A stretch of DNA of 40,362 bases from DATCRE01 sp964235605. Lineage in GTDB: Bacteria > Bacteroidota > Bacteroidia > Cytophagales > Cyclobacteriaceae. Positions 24,093 to 32,496 of the stretch are shown in pieces. The first letter of the stretch is position 1. Each line of letters starts with the position of its first letter. Under the pieces are notes generated by a model. The model searched no databases and was not told the origin of the DNA. It saw only the letters and a program-made list of their open reading frames with translations. The translations under genes were made by a program, and so were the position numbers. The stretch is from contig CAXSCR010000043.1 in assembly GCA_964235605.1 (NCBI GenBank), positions 1-40,362 of the forward strand, in the 5' to 3' direction.

Positions 24093-24656
24093 TTATTTCA
24101 CTCGTTCTACATATTCACCCGTGGAGGTATTGACCTTAATGTTATCTCCGGTGTTAACAAATAAGGGTACACGGATTTCAGTTCCATTCTCCAACGTTGC
24201 TGCCTTTAATGTACGTGTTGCTGTATCGCCTTGTACACCTGGTTCGGTGTATGAAACTTGCATGGCAACATGCGTTGGTGCTTCTGCTGTAATGGGGTCT
24301 GTTCCGTTTTCGAAAGCAATTATCAAAGTTACTTCCTCTTTAATATACTTAACAGAATTACCTAATAAAGCTTTGTCAAGATAAATCTGATCAAACGTTT
24401 CGTTATCCATGCATACCAGGCTATCGCCATCGGCATAGAGGTATTGGTATTCTTTAGTTTCTACGCGAAGCATTTCAATCTCTTCTCCGGGTCTGAAACG
24501 ATTCTCAGCAACTTTTCCGTTTCTGATATTTCTTAATTTTACTTGGTAAAAGGCACGTAAATTACCTGGCGTACGGTGTTGAAGTTCTTCCACCTGCATT
24601 ACTTCTCCATTATAACGAACAAAATTGCCTTTGCTTAAATCTGATACGGTTGCCAT
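24093..24656 (-). CDS. efp: Translation elongation factor P
   Basis: This 187-aa three-domain protein binds ribosomes stalled at polyproline and promotes peptide-bond formation. It is full length: KOW-like domain I (1-65), two OB domains after it, and the C-terminal signature region GDNIKVNTSTGEYVERV. In the domain I loop the sequence is TPGNLRAF (29-36), so Asn32 sits at the position of E. coli Lys34, the residue modified by EpmA; the Arg used by EarP-type EF-Ps is also absent there. It lies in the fabH-efp-accB-accC order common in Bacteroidota, 55 nt after fabH. Confidence 0.96.
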   Translation of the reverse strand: MATVSDLSKGNFVRYNGEVMQVEELQHRTPGNLRAFYQVKLRNIRNGKVAENRFRPGEEIEMLRVETKEYQYLYADGDSLVCMDNETFDQIYLDKALLGNSVKYIKEEVTLIIAFENGTDPITAEAPTHVAMQVSYTEPGVQGDTATRTLKAATLENGTEIRVPLFVNTGDNIKVNTSTGEYVERVK

Positions 24657-24711
24657 AAGAGCGGTTATTATTTACGAATGTAATAGTTTATTGATAAGGT
24701 TATATAAAATG

Positions 24712-25710
24712 TTAATTAGGATTGTATGCCCATTTTAAATAAACAGATCCCCAGGTAAATCCACCACCAAAAGCAGCTATTACGATTTTATCGCCTTTCT
24801 TTAATTTCGTTTCATAATCCCAAAGTAATAGGGGAATTGTTCCTGCGGTAGTGTTACCATATTTTTCAATATTCATCATTACCTTGTTCTCTGTAATTCC
24901 CATACGCTGGGCGGTAGCATCTATTATTCTTTTGTTAGCCTGGTGAGGGGCAAGCCATGCAATGTCATTGCCAGTTAAATTGTTGCGTTCCATTATTTTT
25001 GCCGAAATATCTGCCATATTGGTAACAGCAAATTTAAATACGGCTGAGCCTTCTTGAAGCACGTAATGGAGTTTCCCATCAACAGACGCATGAGAAGCTG
25101 GCATTCTGCTTCCACCCGCAGGCATTTTTAAGTATTGCTCACCAACACCGTCACTGCGGTGAAGGGAATCAATCACACCTACATCTTCTGTTGTGGGCTC
25201 AAGCAGAACAGCTCCTGCGCCATCGCCGAAGATGATACAGGTGGTTCTGTCTTTATAATTTATTATAGAAGACATTTTGTCTCCTCCAATTACAATTACT
25301 TTTTTATATCGTCCTGATTCTATAAACATGGCGCCTGTAGTAAGCGCGTAAATGAAACCCGAACAGGCTGCACCCATATCAAAACTAAAAGCGTTTACAG
25401 CACCAACATTTGAAGCAACTAGGTTAGCTGTTGCAGGAAAGGTCATGTCAGGGGTTACCGTGGCAAAAAGGATAAGATCAATATCTTTTGGATCTGTTTT
25501 AGTTTTTGCTAAAAGTTGGTTTACAGCTGCAGTGCCCATTACAGACACACCTTGATTATCACCTTTTAGAATTCTACGTTCTTTAATTCCGGTACGCGAG
25601 GTAATCCAATCATCACTTGTCTCAACCATGGTTTCTAACTCAACGTTGGTAAGAACGTAGTCTGGCACGTAACCTCCTACACCCGTGATGGCTGCTCTAA
25701 TGGTACTCAT
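24712..25710 (-). CDS. fabH: 3-oxoacyl-[ACP] synthase III
   Basis: This 332-aa enzyme condenses acetyl-CoA (or a branched starter) with malonyl-ACP to begin fatty acid synthesis. The catalytic triad is visible: C116 in DMGAACSGFIYAL, H256 in APHQANKRII, and N286 in YGNTTAGTIP. The DDWI/RTGI region near residues 33-42 and the C-terminal FGGGFTWGSVYLKW are conserved. It starts with ATG at 25710. A terminator after rpmF lies upstream (25757-25790), so fabH probably has its own promoter, though none was recognised. Downstream efp and acc genes link fatty-acid supply and translation. Confidence 0.96.
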   Translation of the reverse strand: MSTIRAAITGVGGYVPDYVLTNVELETMVETSDDWITSRTGIKERRILKGDNQGVSVMGTAAVNQLLAKTKTDPKDIDLILFATVTPDMTFPATANLVASNVGAVNAFSFDMGAACSGFIYALTTGAMFIESGRYKKVIVIGGDKMSSIINYKDRTTCIIFGDGAGAVLLEPTTEDVGVIDSLHRSDGVGEQYLKMPAGGSRMPASHASVDGKLHYVLQEGSAVFKFAVTNMADISAKIMERNNLTGNDIAWLAPHQANKRIIDATAQRMGITENKVMMNIEKYGNTTAGTIPLLLWDYETKLKKGDKIVIAAFGGGFTWGSVYLKWAYNPN

Positions 25711-25756
25711 TATTGATGTAATTTTTATTAAGTTTTAACTGTCAATTGACAACCCT

Positions 25757-25790
25757 ATAAAAAGAAAAAGCCCGATGGCGACCATCGAGC
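25757..25790 (-). terminator. Terminator after rpmF
   Basis: GCCCGATGG (25770-25778) pairs with CCATCGaGC (25782-25790) with one mismatch and a 3-nt loop. On the minus strand it is followed by CTTTTTCTTTTT. It lies about 130 nt beyond the rpmF stop, leaving an unusually long 3' untranslated region with no other recognised feature. Confidence 0.75.
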
Positions 25791-25922
25791 ATTTTAAAAA
25801 AAATATGTTATTGTACTGTAGAAAAAAAACAGGTATGCTTTTCTGTCATAAAGCACACGTTTACCGTAGGGTGCTCACTATACATAAAAATATACTGTAC
25901 AGGACAGATTAGCGCCATCTGC

Positions 25923-26114
25923 TTAAGCAAGTACTTCTTTCTCCATTACCACTTTGCCATTGTAATATAGCTTGCCTTCAAGCCAGAAGGCGCGGTGCGG
26001 AAGATGATGTTCGCCTGTTGTAGGGCACACAGCCAATTCTTTTGCAAAAGCTTTGTAATGTGTTCTTCTCTTATCTCTTCTGGTTTTCGAGGTTTTACGT
26101 TTCGGATTCGGCAT
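25923..26114 (-). CDS. rpmF: 50S ribosomal protein L32
   Basis: This 63-aa ribosomal protein begins MPNPKRKTSKTRRDKRRTHYKA, the hallmark start of bacterial L32. Only one cysteine (C30 in AVCPTTGEHHLPHRAFW) remains of the zinc-binding set, so this is the cysteine-poor form that needs no zinc. It follows DUF177 after 12 nt, the DUF177-rpmF pairing found across bacteria, and ends in its own terminator. Confidence 0.96.
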   Translation of the reverse strand: MPNPKRKTSKTRRDKRRTHYKAFAKELAVCPTTGEHHLPHRAFWLEGKLYYNGKVVMEKEVLA

Positions 26115-26126
26115 AGTGTAAACAGT

Positions 26127-26657
26127 TTATTTTAATTTCTTTAATTGCTCCCAACGCGGGTCAATATTTTCATTGTCATCAGTATCATCATCATTATCAG
26201 GTCCGGAGGAATAAATAATTTTTCCTTCGACTTCCTCATCTTCATCCTCATCCTGAAATTTTGGATGTAGTTTTTTCATTGGCACTGCTAATGCTATGAA
26301 TTCATATATATATTGTCCGAGTTCAAGGCTTACTGTTTCTCTGTTGATCATTACAATCTCCTCAGTAAGCTCTTTGTCTTCGCTACCATATTTAAATACA
26401 ACTTTATGTGTTGCATCTATCGGGAAGTCAAAAGGCTCTAGACTACGGTCGCAAATTAATTCTACCGTTCCCTTGATGCTAAAATTAACTTCAAGAAAAG
26501 TTTCCCTTTTGTCTAGCTCAATGTTTACCTTGAATGAACCTTCTTGAAGAAGGTCGCTTCCATACTGTTTGAAAAATGCGTTTCCAATTTCGAAATCGAA
26601 ATGGTGAACGCTATTGCTCAGACCGGTAATATTTATTCTATACGCTTGCAACGCCAT
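26127..26657 (-). CDS. DUF177 (YceD-like) domain protein
   Basis: This 176-aa protein belongs to the DUF177/YceD family. The signature segment is FLEVNFSIKGTVELICDRSLEPFDFPID (about 54-81), with the cysteine of the usual C-x(n)-C motif. It is followed by the helix-forming LGQYIYEFIALAVPMKKLHPKF (about 111-132) and a very acidic tail (DEDEDEEVEG, then DDDTDDNE). The family is linked to 23S rRNA maturation and L32 accumulation in other organisms. Adjacency to rpmF (12 nt) agrees with that. It starts with ATG at 26657, with a good -7 box 28 nt upstream. Confidence 0.88.
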   Translation of the reverse strand: MALQAYRINITGLSNSVHHFDFEIGNAFFKQYGSDLLQEGSFKVNIELDKRETFLEVNFSIKGTVELICDRSLEPFDFPIDATHKVVFKYGSEDKELTEEIVMINRETVSLELGQYIYEFIALAVPMKKLHPKFQDEDEDEEVEGKIIYSSGPDNDDDTDDNENIDPRWEQLKKLK

Positions 26658-26685
26658 CCCTATTCGGGCGTTTAAAATTAGTCGG

Positions 26686-26693
26686 CAAATTTA
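26686..26693 (-). promoter_or_regulatory. -7 box for DUF177-rpmF transcript
   Basis: On the minus strand TAaaTTTG fits TAnnTTTG and would give a leader of about 25 nt before the ATG at 26657. A TTTTT stretch sits about 20 nt upstream in place of the TTTG -33 element. Confidence 0.5.
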
Positions 26694-26778
26694 AGATAAA
26701 TAATCAGAATATGAAAAAGCAGCTAAAATACCTTCTGTAAGATCAAATTTCGATGCTTTTGACGCTGAATTGCGTCTA

Positions 26779-27165
26779 TTAGGTAAATTCCTTTAATGTG
26801 ATTCGCTTAAATTCTTCCCGCGTTTTCTTGTTATAGTTTTCAATAAAATAATCAATTACAGTCTTCTTAAACCCAAGCTTGATCGATATGTTTTTGCAAA
26901 AGATCAACTCACTTTCAAAAACGTTTTCGTCTATGAAGATCATTTCTATGCATGACATAAGGTATTCAAATTTTTGATCAGGAGAGAGTGCTCCCAACGA
27001 ATCTATAGGTTCAGGATTCTTGATTAAATCATTAACATCTTGTTCGGGAAAATTTCGATCTTTAGCAATCTTAAAAATCATTTCGCGCTCACTTGTAGCG
27101 AAGTGTTTATCTGCCTCTGCGAGTTGAATTAGTATGTTCAATTGCTTTTTAGTAACTATATCCAT
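26779..27165 (-). CDS. TerB-like helical protein
   Basis: This 128-aa all-helical protein resembles the TerB fold: two internal segments with the pattern L-x2-AEADKHFATSEREMIFKIA (about 13-31) and CIEMIFIDENVFESELIFCKNIS (about 71-93). Each has an acidic residue at the position used for metal binding in TerB-like proteins. The function is unknown; many bacteria carry stand-alone TerB-like proteins without tellurite resistance. It starts with ATG at 27165, between pdxA and the DUF177 gene with 93 and 121 nt gaps, so operon membership is uncertain. Confidence 0.65.
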   Translation of the reverse strand: MDIVTKKQLNILIQLAEADKHFATSEREMIFKIAKDRNFPEQDVNDLIKNPEPIDSLGALSPDQKFEYLMSCIEMIFIDENVFESELIFCKNISIKLGFKKTVIDYFIENYNKKTREEFKRITLKEFT

Positions 27166-27258
27166 CTTGAACGATTACTTGAATATCAAATTTATAGAAT
27201 AATTAGCAGTTTACGTCATGTTTTCGATTGAAACAATCTATCGATCAAATAAAGTAGA

Positions 27259-28290
27259 TTATTTTTCTTTGGATTGTTCGCTCCTAAGTTTATATATATC
27301 GCAAGCCCGATAAATTGCTTCACGCATGGAACTCTCATTTGCCTGATTTTTTCCAGCAATTCCATAACCCGTTCCATGGTCTGGCGATGTTCTGATAATG
27401 GATAGGCCTGCTGTGAAATTTACGCCTTCTTCAAAGGCAATTGATTTAAAAGGTATGAGGCCCTGATCATGATACATAGCAAGTACTGCATCATATTTAG
27501 TATGGCTTCCTGTAGCAAAAAATCCATCGGCAGGGAAGGGGCCAAAAATAAGTTTGCCTTTGTTTCTTTGTTCAAGTACAACGGGTTTTATGATTTGCTC
27601 ATCTTCTTCGCCAATAAGTCCATTGTCGCCAGCATGTGGATTTAATCCCAACACTGCTATCCTTGGTTTGTTTATACCAAAATCTTTACGAAGAGATTGA
27701 TGCATAATGTTCAGCTTGGTCTCAATTCGCTCTTTGGTAACATGTGTTGTAATATCTTTTACAGCAACATGTTCAGTTACAAGTCCTATTTTTATAGCAT
27801 CGCTAACCATAAACATAACGCTGTGTGGGGCGCCAAAATATTCGGTAAGAAATTCTGTATGACCTTTAAAAGGAAACTCCTCACTATGAATGGAATGTTT
27901 ATCAATAGGGGCAGTTACCAAGGCATCGATAAGCCCCTCTTTTAATTCTTCAGAGGCTTGTTTCAAAGCAGCAAGGGAAGCCTTTCCTGTTTCTTTGGAG
28001 GCTTTTCCAGGGTTAATCTCCAAGTTATCATCCCAACAACTAACAACATTGAGTTGGCGTGCGGCAAATTGACCTTTGGTTCTTACCTGACTATAATTAA
28101 ACTCTTCAATATTTAAGAGCTTCTTATAAAATGTTAAAGTACGTGCAGACCCATAAATTATCGGTGTGATTAGATTTAACATTCTACTATCTGAGAGTGC
28201 TTTGATTACAACTTCGGGTCCTACGCCGTTAATATCACCTAGGGTTATTCCTATTCGGGGCTTGTCTTGTGGTCTAGTTTGGTGTGTCAT
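27259..28290 (-). CDS. pdxA: 4-hydroxythreonine-4-phosphate dehydrogenase
   Basis: This 343-aa NAD-dependent, metal-binding enzyme acts in the DXP-dependent route to pyridoxal 5'-phosphate. Family signatures are visible: GITLGDINGVGPEVVIKAL at the N-terminus, VTAPIDKHSIH and FKGHTEFL in the middle, LNPHAGDNGLIGEED and AMYHDQGLIPFKSIAF toward the C-terminus (metal-binding histidines), and RTSPDHGTGYGIAGK at the end. It starts with ATG at 28290 and is divergent from rsmA, with 123 bp between them. In E. coli these two genes are neighbours in one operon, so their association persists here in a different orientation. Confidence 0.96.
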   Translation of the reverse strand: MTHQTRPQDKPRIGITLGDINGVGPEVVIKALSDSRMLNLITPIIYGSARTLTFYKKLLNIEEFNYSQVRTKGQFAARQLNVVSCWDDNLEINPGKASKETGKASLAALKQASEELKEGLIDALVTAPIDKHSIHSEEFPFKGHTEFLTEYFGAPHSVMFMVSDAIKIGLVTEHVAVKDITTHVTKERIETKLNIMHQSLRKDFGINKPRIAVLGLNPHAGDNGLIGEEDEQIIKPVVLEQRNKGKLIFGPFPADGFFATGSHTKYDAVLAMYHDQGLIPFKSIAFEEGVNFTAGLSIIRTSPDHGTGYGIAGKNQANESSMREAIYRACDIYKLRSEQSKEK

Positions 28291-28413
28291 GTAAAAATGA
28301 ATTCTCTGCTAATTAACAAAATTTTCATATTGTTCAGTGTACATTGCGGATTGATTCACAAGGAACCAGAACGTTATGTCTAGAATGGTACCTTATTAAA
28401 CCCATAATGTAAA

Positions 28414-29199
28414 ATGGTACGCCCGAAGAAATCTCTTGGTCAGCATTTTTTAAAAGACATGGGCATAGCTCGGCAGATTGTTGAAGCATTGCCACTAGAT
28501 CCCCCTTGTATTTTGGAGATCGGTCCGGGTACCGGCGTACTTACGCAGTACTTATCTTCTATTAAAAATGTTGATCTAAAATTAATTGAGATAGATCGCG
28601 ACTCGGTAGCTTACCTAAAAAAAAATCAACCAACCTGGCGAGATAAAATTATAGAAGGAGATTTCTTAGCGATCGATATAGCTAATATTTTTAAGGACAA
28701 GTTCTCCATCATCGGAAACTTCCCATACAATATCTCTTCACAAATATTTTTTAAGTCGCTGCAGCACCGCGATCAAATAATGCATATAGTCTGTATGCTG
28801 CAGTTAGAAGTAGCTGAAAGAATAGCATCCAAGCACGGAAATAAGACCTATGGCATACTTAGTGTTTTACTTCAGGCTTATTACAATATTGAGTTATTAT
28901 TTAAAGTGCCGCCGCATGTTTTTAATCCGCCCCCTAAAGTTACTTCAGCTGTAATACGATTGGTTAGAAATGAAAGAAAGGAGCTGGGCTGCAACGAAAT
29001 ACTATTTGTGCAAGTGGTAAAGCAAGGTTTCAATACCAGGAGGAAGACCTTGCGTAACGCTTTAAAAAATTTAAATTTGACCATTGAAATTACGGCAATG
29101 CCCGTGTTTGACAAACGCGCTGAGCAACTTTCAGTAGAAGATTTTATTCAGCTTACACTTTTAATTGAAAAGAGTCGTGCAGCCATTGGTGGAATTTGA
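28414..29199 (+). CDS. rsmA: 16S rRNA (adenine-N6,N6) dimethyltransferase
   Basis: This 261-aa SAM-dependent enzyme dimethylates two adjacent adenines near the 3' end of 16S rRNA late in 30S assembly. Visible motifs are KKSLGQHFLKD (5-15), motif I EIGPGTGVLTQ (35-45), the acidic EIDRD (59-63), EGDFL, and motif IV NFPYNISS (102-109). The C-terminal helical domain with FNTRRKTLRNAL is typical of KsgA/RsmA. It starts with ATG at 28414. The 3' end overlaps the mgtE start region, so the two are translationally coupled. Confidence 0.96.
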   Translation: MVRPKKSLGQHFLKDMGIARQIVEALPLDPPCILEIGPGTGVLTQYLSSIKNVDLKLIEIDRDSVAYLKKNQPTWRDKIIEGDFLAIDIANIFKDKFSIIGNFPYNISSQIFFKSLQHRDQIMHIVCMLQLEVAERIASKHGNKTYGILSVLLQAYYNIELLFKVPPHVFNPPPKVTSAVIRLVRNERKELGCNEILFVQVVKQGFNTRRKTLRNALKNLNLTIEITAMPVFDKRAEQLSVEDFIQLTLLIEKSRAAIGGI

Positions 29200-30532
29200 A
29201 TTAACAAAGGAGTTTCGTGATCGTTTTCAACAAGCTATTGATGAATACGATGAAGTATTCATTCTTGAAAGTCTTCATGATGTAAAGGCAGCTGATATAA
29301 CCGCCTTACTATATGAGTTTAATGCGGAAGAGTCTAAATATGTTATGGATCTTCTTCCCATAGATTTACAGGCAGAGATTATCAATGATCTAGATACTGT
29401 AACCCGAAAGAATTTTCTAAAGATATATCCACCAACTGGAATCGTAATTTTCCTTAATCAGCTCGCTTCAGATGACGTTGCTGATATTCTTAAGGAACTT
29501 CGTATTAAAGAGCGTGAGCAAGTGTTGTCAGGTCTTAAAACTGAATTGCGTGCTCAGGTAACAGAATTACTTCGCTATGAAGAAAACGTAGCAGGTGGCT
29601 TAATGGCCAAAGAATTAATCAAAGCCCGTGTAAGTTGGACCGTCGTTCAATGTGTTGATGAGATTAGAAAACAAGCTGAAAAGGTAAATAAATTCTATGC
29701 GGTTTACGTAGTAGACGATAGCGATCAATTGTTAGGACGTGTTGCCTTGCAAGACCTCATCATTTCAGACGCAAAAACATTAGTGGCTGATATTTACGAA
29801 CAACATATTACTGCTGTTGAAACTTATTTATCGGATACCGAAGTGGCTGAGATCATGAAGAAATACGATCTTGAATCTATACCCGTAATCAATGTGCAAG
29901 GTCAGTTAGTGGGGCGTATTACTATTGATGATGTTGTCGACGTTATCACAGAGCAAGCTGATGAAGAACGTCAAATCATGGCTGGTATAAGTGAGGATGT
30001 TGAAGAGGATGATAGCGTATGGCGTAATACACGAGCTCGTTTGCCCTGGTTATTAATTGGCATTGTTGGCGGACTAATGAATGCCAAATTCATGGGGCTA
30101 TTTGAAGTGGAGTTATCAGGCGTTACGGCCATTGCGTTTTTTATTCCACTCATACAGGCAACGGGTGGTAATGTTGGTATACAATCGTCATCTCTTATTG
30201 TACAAAGTCTTGCCAATCCCGGTTTTGTGGATGAGGGGTTATGGAACCGATTGATTAAGGTATTTTTTGTGGCCATTTTAAATGGATTTTTTCTTTCTGT
30301 CATTGTTTTAGGTTCTAATATTTTATTGTTTGGTGAATACAGGCTCTCAACTATTGTTTCTATAGCCTTATTCAGTGTAGTTGTTTTTGCTTCCTTTATT
30401 GGAACCATTACCCCACTTATACTAAACCGATTTGGTTTTAACCCTGCTTTAGCTGCAGGTCCATTTATTACCACTACCAACGATTTATTAGGCCTTACTG
30501 TATACTTTTTAACCGTTCACCTGCTGCTTTAA
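29189..30532 (+). CDS. mgtE: MgtE-type magnesium transporter
   Basis: This Mg2+ channel/transporter has the full MgtE architecture: N-terminal superhelical domain (about 1-125), two CBS domains (about 130-250), a connecting helix, and five transmembrane helices to the C-terminus. The pore Asp is in the conserved FITTTNDLLGLTVYF near the end. No ATG is available for the first ~60 residues. GTG at 29189 gives 447 aa beginning MEFELTKEF, close to the family start, and overlaps rsmA by 11 nt. TTG at 29165 or GTG at 29177 are alternatives. The dehydrogenase gene begins 1 nt after the stop, so rsmA, mgtE and that gene form one operon. Confidence 0.92.
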   Translation: MEFELTKEFRDRFQQAIDEYDEVFILESLHDVKAADITALLYEFNAEESKYVMDLLPIDLQAEIINDLDTVTRKNFLKIYPPTGIVIFLNQLASDDVADILKELRIKEREQVLSGLKTELRAQVTELLRYEENVAGGLMAKELIKARVSWTVVQCVDEIRKQAEKVNKFYAVYVVDDSDQLLGRVALQDLIISDAKTLVADIYEQHITAVETYLSDTEVAEIMKKYDLESIPVINVQGQLVGRITIDDVVDVITEQADEERQIMAGISEDVEEDDSVWRNTRARLPWLLIGIVGGLMNAKFMGLFEVELSGVTAIAFFIPLIQATGGNVGIQSSSLIVQSLANPGFVDEGLWNRLIKVFFVAILNGFFLSVIVLGSNILLFGEYRLSTIVSIALFSVVVFASFIGTITPLILNRFGFNPALAAGPFITTTNDLLGLTVYFLTVHLLL

Positions 30533-30533
30533 A

Positions 30534-31481
30534 ATGGATTTACGTAAATGCTTGGTCATTGACCCGATGCACGATAGTATTTTTGGTATTATGGAAAAAA
30601 TTGGATGGAAAGTGGATTATTTTCCGGCAATCTCACGAGACGATATCAAGAATAAAATTAAGGATTATGAGGGATTGATTGTTCGAAGCAAGACTTCGAT
30701 TGACCGAGATCTATTAGGTGAAAACCCTTCTATAAAATTTGTAGCTCGCGCAGGGGCGGGTCTTGATAATGTAGACAAGGTCTTTCTTGAAGAAAAGAAG
30801 GTTGTATTACTTCATGCGGCTGAAGGTAATCGTGACGCCGTTGGAGAATTTTCTATCGGGGTGCTTTTGAGCTTACTTAGGAACATACCCAAGGCTAATG
30901 ATGAAGTAAGAATGGGTACATGGGAGAGAGAGGGTAATAGAGGAACTGAGATCATGGGTAAAACGGTGGCAATTATTGGCTACGGAAACATGGGTCAAGC
31001 TTTCGCTAAACGCCTTGCGGGATTTTCGTGTAAGGTTTTAGTATACGATAAGTACAAAACTGATTTTAAAGATGAATTTTGTGAACAAGTTCAAATGGAA
31101 CGAATCTATAACGAGGCTGATGTGCTTAGTCTCCATATACCATTAACGACTGAAACAAAAAGGATGGTTGACCTTAACTATCTTAATAAGTTTAAAAAGA
31201 AGATCATTGTTATTAATACAGCACGTGGTGAAATTTTATCGTTAACCGATCTTGTCGAGGCAATGGAGCAAAGAACAGTGATAGGAGCAGCCTTAGACGT
31301 TTTAGAGAATGAGAAAATTGATAAACTTTCTCAGGAACAAGAAAAAGCTTTTTATTACCTACGAGAAAAGTCAAATGTAATATTCACCCCGCATATTGCA
31401 GGATGGACGCACGAATCGCACTTAAAAATTAATGTAGCTTTGGCCGAGAAGATTAGTGGGTTAGTTTCCAAGAAGTCTTGA
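30534..31481 (+). CDS. D-isomer-specific 2-hydroxyacid dehydrogenase (phosphoglycerate dehydrogenase-like)
   Basis: This 315-aa NAD(P)-dependent oxidoreductase has the Rossmann loop GYGNMG (149-154) with acidic D172 favouring NAD. The catalytic set is R231 (VINTARGEIL), E260 (DVLENEKID) and H287 (TPHIAGW). The N-terminal part (GLIVRSKTSIDRDLL, FVARAGAGLDNVD) is like 3-phosphoglycerate dehydrogenase. The C-terminal ACT/regulatory domains of long SerA forms are absent. Substrate is likely 3-phosphoglycerate or a related 2-oxoacid, but sequence alone does not settle it. It starts with ATG 1 nt after mgtE and is transcribed with it. Confidence 0.88.
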   Translation: MDLRKCLVIDPMHDSIFGIMEKIGWKVDYFPAISRDDIKNKIKDYEGLIVRSKTSIDRDLLGENPSIKFVARAGAGLDNVDKVFLEEKKVVLLHAAEGNRDAVGEFSIGVLLSLLRNIPKANDEVRMGTWEREGNRGTEIMGKTVAIIGYGNMGQAFAKRLAGFSCKVLVYDKYKTDFKDEFCEQVQMERIYNEADVLSLHIPLTTETKRMVDLNYLNKFKKKIIVINTARGEILSLTDLVEAMEQRTVIGAALDVLENEKIDKLSQEQEKAFYYLREKSNVIFTPHIAGWTHESHLKINVALAEKISGLVSKKS

Positions 31482-31516
31482 AAAAATTATTATCGTAGCG
31501 TAGGTTATACATAGGC

Positions 31517-32362
31517 ATGAGCTTGTTGAATAAACGGATTAAGAAGTTAAATGAAGCTTTTAACAGCATTATTGAAAAGCCTTTGCTTACTTCTACAATT
31601 GTGCTCGTGCTCGTCAGCACAGTGGTTTTGAGCCTTAGTCTTCCGTACTATCTCCATGATTTTGACACTTTTAAAGTACAGATATTAGCTGAGGCACACG
31701 GAATGATTTTCGATATTGCCGTGATCGGTATTTTAATTTTCTGGTTAAATCAAAACGGCGACATCCGGCAACGCATTCGAACTTATAAAGATGAGATTGA
31801 TGATTTTCGTTTATGGGAATCGGAAGAGGCTGCGTTTCGTACCGTTGGAAATATTAAAAGACTTAACCGACATAACATCCATGAAATTAACTTGGTGAAT
31901 TGCCATTTGCCTCGTACCAATCTTAATTATGTCAATTTATCAGGCTCAAATTTAAACTCATCAAATATCTCACAATCTACTTTAATAGAAGCAAATCTTG
32001 AAAATGCCCGCCTTAATCAAACAAATTTTGAAAACTCGAATTTAAACCAGGCTATACTTAAAGGTGCTTACGCCAGCGGTTCTATATTTAAAGATGCCTT
32101 TCTGATCAAAGCACAATTTGAAGGCGCATTTCTTATTAAAGCCAATTTCAGTAATGCTTTTTTAATGGAGGCTAATCTTCAGAATTGTTATGTTATGGGG
32201 GCTGATTTTGAAAATGCCAGCTTGTATAAAGCTGACCTTCGTGGGGCAAAGGGTCTTACTGTTGAGCAACTATCTAAAGTAAAAACCCTATACCTGGCAA
32301 AGTTCGACGATGAAATTCTTGCCCAAGTCAAAACCACTTTACCGACGCTTGTTGGAACTTGA
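31517..32362 (+). CDS. Membrane-anchored pentapeptide-repeat protein
   Basis: This 281-aa protein has two transmembrane helices (about 20-45, LLTSTIVLVLVSTVVLSLSL; about 62-79, MIFDIAVIGILIFWL), a linker, and then a run of pentapeptide repeats from about residue 120 to 250. The A(D/N)LXX rhythm is plain in NLNYVNLSGSNLNSSNIS, LIEANLENARLNQTNFENS and FLIKANFSNAFLMEANLQN. These repeats form a right-handed quadrilateral beta-helix. Some pentapeptide proteins mimic DNA and inhibit gyrase, but a membrane-tethered one is more likely a scaffold. It starts with ATG 35 nt after the dehydrogenase, with a strong terminator 40 nt downstream. Confidence 0.88.
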   Translation: MSLLNKRIKKLNEAFNSIIEKPLLTSTIVLVLVSTVVLSLSLPYYLHDFDTFKVQILAEAHGMIFDIAVIGILIFWLNQNGDIRQRIRTYKDEIDDFRLWESEEAAFRTVGNIKRLNRHNIHEINLVNCHLPRTNLNYVNLSGSNLNSSNISQSTLIEANLENARLNQTNFENSNLNQAILKGAYASGSIFKDAFLIKAQFEGAFLIKANFSNAFLMEANLQNCYVMGADFENASLYKADLRGAKGLTVEQLSKVKTLYLAKFDDEILAQVKTTLPTLVGT

Positions 32363-32363
32363 T

Positions 32364-32393
32364 TTTGCATTCAAAATATAATCTCTAACTTTG
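32364..32393 (+). promoter_or_regulatory. Consensus-like Bacteroidota promoter upstream of greA
   Basis: TTTG (32364-32367) and TAacTTTG (32386-32393) are 18 nt apart, close to the consensus 19. The predicted start of transcription is about 32397-32400, immediately before a terminator hairpin at 32402, which is unusual. Confidence 0.6.
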
Positions 32394-32401
32394 TATTACG
32401 G

Positions 32402-32438
32402 CAACGGTCTCCAATTGAGGCCGTTGTTCTTTTTTTTT
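32402..32438 (+). terminator. Rho-independent terminator between pentapeptide gene and greA
   Basis: A 10-bp stem, 32402-32411 with 32417-32426 (one G-T pair), closes a 5-nt loop and is followed by TTCTTTTTTTTT. It ends the rsmA-mgtE-dehydrogenase-pentapeptide transcript. Because a promoter box lies just upstream, it could also act as an attenuator for greA. Confidence 0.88.
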
Positions 32439-32496
32439 ATCGTCCGTGAACCAGTATTTGAAATTGGGAAGTGGATGATTTGTAATTAAATTAATA

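Noticed and set aside
26779..27165. Tellurite resistance gene
   Set aside because: The TerB-like fold alone does not imply tellurite resistance, and no other ter genes are present.
29971..30480. 169-aa open frame antisense to mgtE
   Set aside because: The complementary strand encodes a complete, well-conserved transporter. The antisense product has no recognisable domain and is typical of a shadow frame.
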